Source: an uncultured Planctomycetia bacterium (GTDB lineage: Bacteria > Planctomycetota > UBA1135 > GCA-002686595). Taken from it: a DNA stretch of 29,639 nt. The translations under genes were made by a program, and so were the position numbers. Positions 1 through 7,239 of the stretch are shown one piece after another. The stretch spans positions 1 to 29,639 of the forward strand of contig CALKYE010000160.1 of NCBI GenBank assembly GCA_938003765.1, written 5' to 3'. The notes beneath the pieces are model-generated. The model searched no databases. It saw nothing but the letters and a program-made list of their open reading frames with translations, and was not told where the DNA came from. Positions within the stretch are counted from its first letter, which is position 1, and each line of letters starts with the position of its first letter.

Positions 1-1702
1 CCGCGTCGAAGAACAGGCTGATGTGGCTCTGGTCCTCGACCGGCGCGAGCTCGCGACGCGACATCTGGTACATCGGCGCGGCCGCGAGCATCAGCGCCAG
101 CGAGGCGACGAGGATCGTCCAGCGGATCGAGAGCGCGCTGTCGAGCACGCGCACGTAGACGCGGCTCAGCGCGTCGAAGCCGCGGTTGACGAGCTTCGTC
201 AGCCGGCCCTCTTCGCCGCCCGGCCGCACGGCCCTGGCGCTCATCACGGGAGACAGCGTCACTGCGACGAAGCCGGACATCAGCACGGCGACGGCGAGCG
301 TGATCGCGAACTCGAGGAACAGCGAGCCGGTGAGCCCGCCTTGGAACCCGATCGGCGCGTACACGGCCGCGAGGGTGATCGTCATCGCGATGATCGGGCC
401 GTAGAGCTCGCGAGCGGCGATGATCGCCGCCTGCGTGCGCGTCCGGCCCAGCCGCACGTGGCGCGCGACGTTCTCGACGACCACGATCGCGTCGTCGACG
501 ACGAGTCCGACCGACAGCACGACCGCGAGGATCGTCAGCAGGTTGAGGCTGAAGCCGAGCAAGCTCATCACCGCGGCGGTCCCGATCAGCGAGACCGGCA
601 TCGCCACCAGCGGCACGAGCGCAGTGCGCACCGAACCGAGGAACAGGAACACGACCAGGCCGACGATCGCGATGGTCTCGAGCAGCGTCTTGGAGATCTC
701 CTCGAGCGCGTCGCGCATGAACACCGTGCCGTCCCAGACCAGGCGCATGTCGACGTCCTTGGGCAGCGCGGACTCGAGCCGCCCCATCTCCGCGCGCAGC
801 GCTTCGGCGACGTCGATCTCGTTGGCGCCCACCAGCGGCCAGACGCCGAGGTAGACACCTTCGTCGCGGTTGTACTTTGCGGCGAGAGTGGCTTCCTCGG
901 CCCCGAGCTCGACGCGCGCGACGTCCGCCAGCCGCACGATCGCACCCTCGCGCTCGCTGACGACGAGTCGCTCGAAGTCCGCGACCGTGCGCAAGTCGGT
1001 GTCCGCCAGCAGACTGACCTGCACGAGGTTGCCTTTGGTCTGGCCGACGGCGGCGAGGTAGTTGTTGCGCTGCAGGGCGGAGTACACGTCGCCCGGCGCG
1101 AGCCCGACGGATGCGAGCCTGTCCGGATCGATCCAGACGCGCATGGCGATCGGACGACCGCCCTCGCTGCTGGTGACGCGCTGAACGCCGGGGATCGTGG
1201 AAAGCCGCGGTTGGACGGTGCGCGACAACCAGTCCGTCAGCTCCGAAACGCTGCGCTCCTGCGACGTGAACGAGACGTAGAACGTCGCGTACGGGCGGTC
1301 GGCTCGCTGCACTTCGACCTGCGGCGGCTCGGCCTCGCTCGGCAGCTCGGAGCGCACCTGCTGCAACCGGGCGTTGACCTCCGCGAGGGCGGTGGTCGTG
1401 CTGTGGTCGAGCTCGAGGTGCACGGTGACCGTGCTGACTCCCGCGCGGCTGGTCGACTCGACGTGGTCGACTCCGCCGATGGCGGACACCGCGCGCTCGA
1501 TCGGCGTGGTGAGGAAGCCGCGGACCGTCTCGGCGCTCGCTCCGGTGTGGACGGTTGTGATGACGACCGAGCTCGACTCGATCTTCGGGTACTGCTGCAC
1601 CGGCAGCCCCGAGATGGAGCGCCAGCCGACGAGAACGAGCACCAGGTTGACCACGAGGGCCAGCACGGGGTGCTTGATGAAGATGTCGGTGATCGACTTC
1701 AT
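1..1702 (-). CDS. RND-family multidrug efflux transporter, partial (N-terminal 567 residues)
   Basis: Inner-membrane pump subunit of a proton-driven tripartite efflux system of the HAE1/AcrB type. The ATG at 1702 starts MKSITDIFIKHPVLALVV, the usual first transmembrane helix followed by GLPVQQYPKIE. The periplasmic porter region follows, and then transmembrane helices 2-4 with the motif VVDDAIVVVEN. In it Asp403 and Asp404 match the two helix-4 aspartates that relay protons in AcrB. The gene leaves the window after residue 567 of an expected ~1030, so the second half is not visible. It begins 9 bases after the stop of the upstream membrane fusion protein, so the two are almost certainly one operon. 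The substrate cannot be inferred. Certain as to family. Confidence 0.95.
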   Translation of the reverse strand, partial: MKSITDIFIKHPVLALVVNLVLVLVGWRSISGLPVQQYPKIESSSVVITTVHTGASAETVRGFLTTPIERAVSAIGGVDHVESTSRAGVSTVTVHLELDHSTTTALAEVNARLQQVRSELPSEAEPPQVEVQRADRPYATFYVSFTSQERSVSELTDWLSRTVQPRLSTIPGVQRVTSSEGGRPIAMRVWIDPDRLASVGLAPGDVYSALQRNNYLAAVGQTKGNLVQVSLLADTDLRTVADFERLVVSEREGAIVRLADVARVELGAEEATLAAKYNRDEGVYLGVWPLVGANEIDVAEALRAEMGRLESALPKDVDMRLVWDGTVFMRDALEEISKTLLETIAIVGLVVFLFLGSVRTALVPLVAMPVSLIGTAAVMSLLGFSLNLLTILAVVLSVGLVVDDAIVVVENVARHVRLGRTRTQAAIIAARELYGPIIAMTITLAAVYAPIGFQGGLTGSLFLEFAITLAVAVLMSGFVAVTLSPVMSARAVRPGGEEGRLTKLVNRGFDALSRVYVRVLDSALSIRWTILVASLALMLAAAPMYQMSRRELAPVEDQSHISLFFDA

Positions 1703-1711
1703 GGCCTCGAC

Positions 1712-2881
1712 CTACTTTCCTTCCATGGCCATCGCGGCCGGCGCGTCGAGGGCGACGACGACCTTGAGGCCGTCGAACAACTTGAAGGAACCCGAGGTGG
1801 CGACCTCCTCGCCCGGTTCGATCCCATCGAGCAGGACGACCTCGTCGCCGAGCACGTCACCGCTCGTCACGCGGCGCGAGGCCGCTCGCAGCGCGCCCTG
1901 CGCGTCCGTCGCGAGCACGAACACGTGCTCGCCCGCCGGCCCCTGCCGCAGTGCGCTCACCGGCACGACCGTGACCTGCAGCGGCTCGCCGACGGGCACG
2001 CGCACGCGCACGGAGCCGCCCGGCGCCGGCGCGGCCCCGTTCTCCAGTCGCGCGCGCAACAGCGCGTTGCGCGTGCGCGGGTCGATCTGCGCGTCGATCG
2101 CGACGATCTCCGCCGGCGCGGGCGCGGACGCGTCGCCGAGCTGGACCTCGACCGTCTGGCCGAGCGCGAGCGCGGCGGCCACGTGCTGAGCGACTTGGAA
2201 GTCGACGTGGACCGCGTCCTCGACCCCTTGCAGCGTCGTCACGACGCTGCCGGCGTCGAGGTACTGGCCGACCTGGAGGTCGTTCACGCCCACGCGCGCC
2301 CGGAACGGCGCGCGCACGCGCTTGCGGTCGATCAGCGCACGGATGCGCTCGACCTCCGCGAGCGCGACGTCGCGCTCGGCGCGCGCTCGATCGACGTCGG
2401 CGGCCGCTGCGCCCTGGCTCTGAGCCGCGCGTTCGACGCGGCCGAGCAGCGCCTCCGACAGACGCACGCGCGCCTCGGCGGCGGCGAGCTCGGCTGTCTC
2501 GACGGTGACGTCGAGCGCGACGAGCAGCTCGCCCTGCTCGACGAGCGCGCCGCTCTCGAGATGGAGCTCGCGCACCGCGCCAGGCAGTTCGTTGCGCAGC
2601 ACCACCGAACGCAGCGCGCGCACCGTGCCGATCGCAGTCGTGGAGCGGGAGTGCTCGGTCGAGCGCGCCTGAGCCGCGCGAACGACTTGCGCCAGCTCCG
2701 GCGCTTGGGCGGCGGCCGCGTCGGCCTCGGCCGCTGCGGCGCGCTTGAAGCTCGCGAGCCAGAAGCCGCCGCCCGCGAGTGTGGCGACCAGGGCGGCGGA
2801 GAGCGTCGACCTCGCGAGCAAGCTCGGGGCAGGCCGGGGAGGCGGGACGGACGACAGGAAAGGATCGTGGGTGGAGCTCAT
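1712..2881 (-). CDS. RND efflux periplasmic adaptor (membrane fusion protein)
   Basis: A 389-residue adaptor that links the RND pump to an outer-membrane channel. It has an N-terminal hydrophobic anchor at about residues 22-46, then a biotinyl-lipoyl half-domain (GAVRELHLESGALVEQGELL). An alanine-rich alpha-helical hairpin spans about residues 120-175 and has many Glu/Arg heptads. The second lipoyl half is VRAPFRARVGVNDLQVGQYL, and beta-barrel and membrane-proximal domains follow (ALRQGPAGEHVFVL, then LLDGIEPGEEVATSG). Length and domain order match the HlyD/AcrA-like family. It is the first gene of the operon with the pump that follows 9 bases downstream. No regulator is adjacent. Start at the ATG at 2881. 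Confidence 0.93.
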   Translation of the reverse strand: MSSTHDPFLSSVPPPRPAPSLLARSTLSAALVATLAGGGFWLASFKRAAAAEADAAAAQAPELAQVVRAAQARSTEHSRSTTAIGTVRALRSVVLRNELPGAVRELHLESGALVEQGELLVALDVTVETAELAAAEARVRLSEALLGRVERAAQSQGAAAADVDRARAERDVALAEVERIRALIDRKRVRAPFRARVGVNDLQVGQYLDAGSVVTTLQGVEDAVHVDFQVAQHVAAALALGQTVEVQLGDASAPAPAEIVAIDAQIDPRTRNALLRARLENGAAPAPGGSVRVRVPVGEPLQVTVVPVSALRQGPAGEHVFVLATDAQGALRAASRRVTSGDVLGDEVVLLDGIEPGEEVATSGSFKLFDGLKVVVALDAPAAMAMEGK

Positions 2882-3458
2882 GGCAGGACGTGCGTCGACC
2901 AGTCGTCGTGTTCGGACTGGCGAGACCGGGGGCGAAGGGGTGGTGATGGAAGGTGCTCGGGCGCACTGCCCGCATCGACGGGAGTGCGCGCCGGCGAGGG
3001 AGACGCTGAGGCGTCCGCGCGCTTACTCAGAAATTCGCGGGTCGGGTGAGAGCGGCCCCCCGCGCTCGAGCTCCATCCAAGTGCGAAGAACACGGCCCCG
3101 GCCCTCGCGCTGTCGGCGCATGCGCCGGTTGCTCGGCGATCTCACGAAGCGCGGGATCAGCGTGAGAGCACTCGTCGGGCGACTCGCTCCTTCGCCGCCG
3201 CCGCACTGACCAACGAGTTGCGCCTACGGCTCGTGCACGCGTCGGCGGCGCGGCGAGGTCGAGACGCGGCTCGCGGAGAAGCGCACATGAGCGCCGCGCG
3301 TCACCTGCGAGCGGATGCAGTCGCACGTTTACGTCGCGCTGCGAGCGTGCGTGTTGCAAGCGCTCGAACTGGCGGAACGGCCTCGCTGTTCGGCGCGCTT
3401 CGAGCCTCCATGCGCGTGTCGCCGCGAGGGTCGTGGCGCGAGTCGAAGGAGGCCGACA
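2882..3458. other. Intergenic region upstream of the efflux operon; no gene seen
   Basis: About 580 bases separate the start of the efflux adaptor from the winged-helix remnant on the plus strand. I find no convincing coding frame, RNA gene or repeat here. The efflux operon promoter should lie in the left part, but no clear -10/-35 pair was identified. Confidence 0.4.
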
Positions 3459-3790
3459 ATGGCGCGCAAGTCAACGACCACCACCACCAGCCGCGACCAG
3501 ACCGCGCCTTCCCAGTGTGAGGCGCACTCCGCGCCGCGCAGGTCACGCGCCCCGAGCGCTCCACCAGGTTTGCGGCGGAGATGGGCGAGGCGGTCGCCGC
3601 CTGCGTCGCCGAGCACCCAAGTCAGGCGGTCGAGCAGATCGAGAAGACGCTGGGCGTCGCGACCGAGGACTTCCAACTCCCGAGGGTGCGCAGGGTCGCG
3701 GCCGAGAAGCTCGAGACGACCGGGCAGGAGCGGGGAACGCGATCCCACTTCGCCGGGGGGCCGGGACGAAGTCTGCGCCGACCAAGCGGA
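3459..3790 (+). pseudogene. Frameshifted winged-helix-like DNA-binding protein
   Basis: The ATG at 3459 has a good ribosome-binding site (AAGGAGG, about 8 bases upstream) and starts MARKSTTTTTSRDQTAP, a basic low-complexity N-terminus. The frame is then lost. Homology resumes in a different frame at about 3545-3760 with AVEQIEKTLGVATEDFQLP and then RGTRSHFA. This clearly resembles the intact protein at 24649 (SVEQIKKALGVATKDLQLP, RGTRYFA). A second shift near 3760 would recover a lysine/threonine-rich tail (GTKSAPTKRTSG). I therefore read this as a decayed copy of a small protein with a basic N-terminal tail and a C-terminal helix-turn-helix or winged-helix-like fold. The function is unknown and the fold assignment is inference from sequence pattern. 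Confidence 0.6.
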
Positions 3791-4028
3791 CATCGGGGGT
3801 GCGGACACAGCGCGGCGCGGGCAGCGTGGGGCGATCTCGCTGGGGAGCACCCACGCTCGAGGTCTCCGCTGCCCGGGCGATGGTCCCCGACCCGCGGCCG
3901 AGGATCACGCCCTCGTGAGCGGGCGCGGTGGCCGACCACGGTTCGCGCAGGATGCACCCGGTGGCGAAGCTTGCACGGCGAACTGCTCTCGGCGATCGAA
4001 GGCGAACGCTTCAACGTGCCGTCGCAGA

Positions 4029-4694
4029 TCACGACGTGGCGGTGATCCTCTCCAGTCGCAACTTGGCCAACGCGGCCAAGTGCAGCGTCGAGAACAGCGG
4101 GATCAGCAGCGTGGGGAAGAGCGAGATGGGCAGCGCCCCGATCGTCGCATAGCCGTCGGCCGACAGCGGGGGATCGAACCGCGACGCGTTTGCGAACACG
4201 CCGGAGATGGCGAGGGCGATGGTCATGGCGAACTCGGCCAAGCCCAGCACGCTCAACGCGAACGCCCAGCGGCGATGGTGCGGCGCCCGACGTGCGGCCA
4301 GCAGCGTCGCGTGCGCGGCGAGCAGGCTGATCGCGAGGTTGCCCAGGCCGACGGGGAGCGCGAAGCCGCCGCCGATGCGGCCGAGTCCCCACGAAACCAG
4401 GTGCGATGCGCCGAGCGCGCGCAGCACTTGCCACTGCAGCAAGCGCGCGAGGTCCAGCTCGCGCAGCCATGTTCGAACGCCGGAGCTCGCGATCACGCCG
4501 CCGACGAACGCCGCGGGCGGAGCAATGATGGAGAGTTGGATCGAACTGAGCGGTCCGACTCCCCTCCAGCGGCCCCACGACTCGTCGGCGCCGGCGGCGA
4601 TCATCGCCGCGCTCCACGCGCCGAGAAGCACGGCGACGACGAGCCCGTTGCGCTTGGTGCGAGGCTGCGCGACGCGACGGGCCGCTGCGTTCAC
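4029..4694 (-). CDS. Small integral membrane protein of unknown function, third gene of the ArsR-SRPBCC operon
   Basis: 221 residues starting at a GTG (4694). The stop TGA of the SRPBCC gene overlaps this start as GTGA, which implies translational coupling. There are about five or six hydrophobic segments: NGLVVAVLLGAWSAAMIAA, SIIAPPAAFVGGVIA, VSWGLGRIGGGFALPVGLG, LAISLLAAHATLLAA, WAFALSVLGLAEFAMTIALA and ISLFPTLLIPLFSTLHLAAL. I do not recognise the family and no catalytic motif is visible. Its position suggests co-expression with the SRPBCC protein under ArsR control. The start is chosen for the overlap; longer in-frame translations upstream only shadow the SRPBCC gene. Confidence 0.75.
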   Translation of the reverse strand: MNAAARRVAQPRTKRNGLVVAVLLGAWSAAMIAAGADESWGRWRGVGPLSSIQLSIIAPPAAFVGGVIASSGVRTWLRELDLARLLQWQVLRALGASHLVSWGLGRIGGGFALPVGLGNLAISLLAAHATLLAARRAPHHRRWAFALSVLGLAEFAMTIALAISGVFANASRFDPPLSADGYATIGALPISLFPTLLIPLFSTLHLAALAKLRLERITATS

Positions 4695-5131
4695 GGCTTC
4701 GAGTTCTCTGTGACCGCGCGGGCCAGGTGGCCGAGGCATTGAGCCCAGCCCTGCTCGAACAGGGGGCCCATGTCGGCGGGGAGGTCGGTGTGCGAGACGG
4801 TGACGCGCGTGGAGGCGCCGGCGGGCTCGAAGTCGAACTGCACGAGGCTGGCGGCCTGCTCGTCGTGGATCCACAGCAGGCGCAGGCGCTCGTTCGGTTC
4901 GATGGAGACCCAGCGGCCGCGGTGTTCGCTGACTTCGTCGCCCGGGCCGAACATGCGGAAGAGGAGCGCGCCGCCGACGCGGAAGTCGCTCTGCGCCTCG
5001 CAGCGCGTCGCATCGCCCGCGTAGAACCACTTGGCGAGCATTGCGGCGCTCGAGAAGCACTCGAACACCGCCGCGGGCTCAGCGGAGAGGCTGCGGCGGA
5101 CGACGACCTTGGTCACGGGCTTGGCGTTCAT
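4691..5131 (-). CDS. SRPBCC / AHSA1-domain protein
   Basis: 146 residues with the full AHSA1-like START fold pattern. It begins VVVRRSLSAEPAAVFECFSS, followed by AKWFYAGDATRCEAQSDFRV, GGALLFRMFG, then NERLRLLWIHDEQ and STRVTVSHTDLP. The C-terminal helix is GWAQCLGHLARAV. Members bind hydrophobic ligands or act as activators, and the ligand here is unknown. The ATG overlaps the stop of the ArsR gene (ATGA), and its own stop overlaps the next gene (GTGA). ArsR-SRPBCC pairs are a very common two-gene unit in bacteria. Confidence 0.92.
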   Translation of the reverse strand: MNAKPVTKVVVRRSLSAEPAAVFECFSSAAMLAKWFYAGDATRCEAQSDFRVGGALLFRMFGPGDEVSEHRGRWVSIEPNERLRLLWIHDEQAASLVQFDFEPAGASTRVTVSHTDLPADMGPLFEQGWAQCLGHLARAVTENSKP

Positions 5132-5481
5132 CGGTTCGGCTCCGAGTTGCGGCGCGCGCGGGCGCGCAGGTGTTGTTCGAGCTCGTCCATGCGCAGCTTC
5201 CAAAAGCGCGTGTAGTTCGCGAGGTGGCGCTCGAACTGCACGAGCGGCTGCAGTCGCGCCGCGCAGAACACGTCGCGGCCTTCGCGGCGCTTGACGACGA
5301 GCCCCGCGCGCTCGAGCACCTGCAAGTGCTTGGAGATCGCGGCCAGCGTGAGGCTCGAATGCAGCGACGCGAGTTCGCGCACCTTGCGCGGCCGACGCGA
5401 AGCCGAGCGCAACAGCGCGCGGCGCGTGGGGTCGGAGAGGGCGTAGGCGACGGCGCTCAAGCGATCGGTCCTGGACTTCAT
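5128..5481 (-). CDS. ArsR-family transcriptional regulator
   Basis: 117 residues from the ATG at 5481; an in-frame GTG at 5502 is a possible longer start. The winged helix-turn-helix is clear: VAYALSDPTRRALLRSASRR, the LTLAAISKHLQVLERAGLV recognition-helix region, then KRREGRDVFCA for the wing. The C-terminal part (FERHLANYTRFWKLRMDELE) is typical of the SRPBCC-associated ArsR subgroup, which lacks the metal-binding cysteines of ArsR/SmtB. It probably represses its own operon, which includes the two genes downstream. It sits divergently from the exported protein at 5638. Confidence 0.93.
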   Translation of the reverse strand: MKSRTDRLSAVAYALSDPTRRALLRSASRRPRKVRELASLHSSLTLAAISKHLQVLERAGLVVKRREGRDVFCAARLQPLVQFERHLANYTRFWKLRMDELEQHLRARARRNSEPNR

Positions 5482-5637
5482 TGGAGCATGTTCGCTCAAC
5501 ACCAGCCGTCATCAACCATGGGGTTGATGGTGAACCGCGGCGCGCAACCTCTCGTCTTGAGCGTGGTAACCCCCGAGAGTTCGCCTCTCGGCTGTGCGCT
5601 CGCCGCACGCCCAACCCGATCCACCAGGAGACCCGCC
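5482..5637. promoter_or_regulatory. Divergent intergenic region between the arsR-type operon and an exported protein
   Basis: A 156-base gap between two divergent starts, so it must hold promoters for both directions. It contains CAACCATGGGGTTGATGGTG, where CAACC and GGTTG form a short dyad that could be an ArsR operator. The dyad is short and no -35/-10 elements were confidently identified. AGGAG lies shortly before the plus-strand ATG. Confidence 0.3.
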
Positions 5638-6123
5638 ATGCAACTGACTTCCTTCGCCCTCGCCGCCGCAGCCCTCACTCCGCTCATCGCCGCTCCCGCC
5701 GCCGCTCCCGTCAGTTGCCAGACGAGCTCGGGCGGCGGCGTCGGAACCTGGAGCACGCCGGAGTACCACGGCGGTGTCGGACAGTTCCAAGCGGTCGTCA
5801 CGCTGCGCGGAGCCGCGCCGGCGCAGTACACCTTCAGCGGAGTGCTGATCGAGAACGACTTCGGACCGATCGCGTGTCTGAGTTGCTTGAGTGGCGAACT
5901 GATCGGAACGCTCGACGACGGCGTCGGACCGGGCCCGGACTACTACATCGAAGGCGGGTACTTCGGCGACTGGCTGCGCGGAACTGGCAGCTTCAGCGGC
6001 GTGATTCGCGACACCCCGTTCCCGGTGTCGGCGCCGGTGGGCTTCGTTCAAGGCCGGTTCGCCGAGCAACCGGCGTTCGCTTCCCAAGGGGTCCTCCTCG
6101 CAGCGCTCGAGATCTGCGACTGA
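5638..6123 (+). CDS. Small exported protein of unknown function
   Basis: 161 residues. An N-terminal signal peptide is clear (MQLTSFALAAAALTPLIAAP). The mature part is rich in Gly, aromatic residues and beta-prone stretches (QFQAVVTLRGAAPAQYTFSG, DYYIEGGYFGDWLRG). It has a close cysteine pair near ACLSCLSG plus two more cysteines, one near the start (VSCQTSS) and one near the end (EICD). A ribosome-binding site AGGAG precedes the ATG by about 9 bases. I do not recognise the family. It has its own promoter region and no co-directional neighbour. Confidence 0.75.
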   Translation: MQLTSFALAAAALTPLIAAPAAAPVSCQTSSGGGVGTWSTPEYHGGVGQFQAVVTLRGAAPAQYTFSGVLIENDFGPIACLSCLSGELIGTLDDGVGPGPDYYIEGGYFGDWLRGTGSFSGVIRDTPFPVSAPVGFVQGRFAEQPAFASQGVLLAALEICD

Positions 6124-6276
6124 GTTAGTCCGAGCGCTCGCGCGTCATTCGAACGAGCGCGCGATCCCTTCACGCGACTCCATCGGGGAGCGGACGCCGT
6201 CAGGTTCGGCCGCTCCCTGTCTCTTCGCTGGACGTTTGCGGTGCGCAGAGCGCCGCGTAACGAATCCACTCGGCGA

Positions 6277-6957
6277 GTTCGCGCGCGCGGCGGAACCCTC
6301 GCGCGCGTCCGAGGAGACGCACCTGGTCGTCCACGAGCCGACCGAGCTGCAACTCGACGAGCTGCACAGCTCCGGGCCGCGCACGAGCAGCGCACTTGGG
6401 TCTGCAGCGCGCTCGAGGTCTGGTCGCGACTGTGGCTGGGCACGCGGGTGGGCGCCCGCTCGCTTCGCAATACGCTGGTGTTCGCTCGCGCCGTGCGCCA
6501 GCGGATCCGGCGCCCGTCTGCGCCGTTGCTCGTCACCTCCGACGAGTCCAAGCACCTTCTTGCCTGCCTACCGCGGAGGTTCGTTCCCGCGTGCGTCTGC
6601 ATGCGTGTGAGCAACCGCCACGCGCGCGGCCGCATCACGCACACCATCGCGCGCCAGTTGATCGGCGAGACATGGAAGTAGGAGCAGGACCTCGAACGCT
6701 CCGACGATTCCAAGCGCCCCGACACGGCGTACGACGGGCGCGTGAACCTACACCTGCGTCGTGCGTGCGCGTACCGCAATCGCCGCACCCCGTCTCCCAT
6801 GCGCAAGCCCCCGCGCCTCGCCGAAGTGCTGGAGATCGACCGCGTGCACGACAACTTCGTCCGGCGGCGCTCCTCGCGGCGCTTCGGCGGCAAACTCTGC
6901 ACGCCCGCTCCGCTGCGCGAGATCTTCCGCTGGCAGCGCCCGTCGAGGCAGTGGTGA
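6277..6957 (+). pseudogene. Decayed IS1-like transposase (internal and C-terminal part)
   Basis: A degenerate relative of the transposase at 23796. Homology begins near 6277 and the first block (EETHLVVHEPTELQLDEL, with the first catalytic Asp) is in one frame. A frameshift near 6380 then moves into EQRTWVCSALEVWSRLWLG and APLLVTSDE (second Asp). An in-frame TAG lies at 6679-6681. Beyond it the same frame continues with SDDSKRPDTAYDGRVNLHLR and ends RRSSRRFGG..TPAPLREIF, the family's C-terminal region. Where the family usually has a tyrosine-x-glutamate-arginine motif carrying the third catalytic residue, this copy has YDGR, so the Glu is lost. The N-terminal zinc ribbon is absent. The copy is inactive. 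Confidence 0.8.
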
Positions 6958-7224
6958 GGCGAGGATTCCGCCGGCCACGGTCAATGCAACCTGCGCCGGG
7001 TCTCCGGTCACACGACACGCATTGCCGCGCCTCCGCTCTCTCGAAGTCCGCCATGGCGTTCGCCGCGCGCGACTACGCACTTGGTCCGCCGACGATCAGG
7101 GCTCGCAGCATGAGCACGTTGGCGCATGGTGCGCTCGTGACGTGCCCCTAAGTTGATCGCTGACCGCGGATCGGCTCGTCGATCCAGAATGCTCGTGGGC
7201 CGCTGACGCGCGACGACGACTAGC

Positions 7225-7234
7225 AGGAGGTGAT
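7225..7234 (+). promoter_or_regulatory. Extended Shine-Dalgarno sequence of the RCC1-repeat gene
   Basis: AGGAGGTGAT, a full complement to the 3' end of 16S rRNA, ends 5 bases before the ATG at 7240. It fixes the start codon and is far stronger than the other ribosome-binding sites in the window, which fits a highly translated exported protein. Confidence 0.75.
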
Positions 7235-7239
7235 GCGCC

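Noticed and set aside
23..3049. A 1008-residue open frame on the plus strand across the efflux genes
   Set aside because: It is Arg/His/Asp-rich with no domains, and lies antisense to the clear RND pump and adaptor genes. It is a GC-rich shadow frame.
3928..3962. Possible eighth repeat copy (GGCCGACCACGGTTCGCGCA)
   Set aside because: It resembles the type 2 end but differs in the core (CACGGTTCG) and has no body similarity. Too weak to count.
6131..6157. Hairpin after the exported protein gene (GCGCTCG ... CGAGCGC)
   Set aside because: Only a 7-base stem with a long loop and no U-tract in very GC-rich sequence; not distinguishable from chance.
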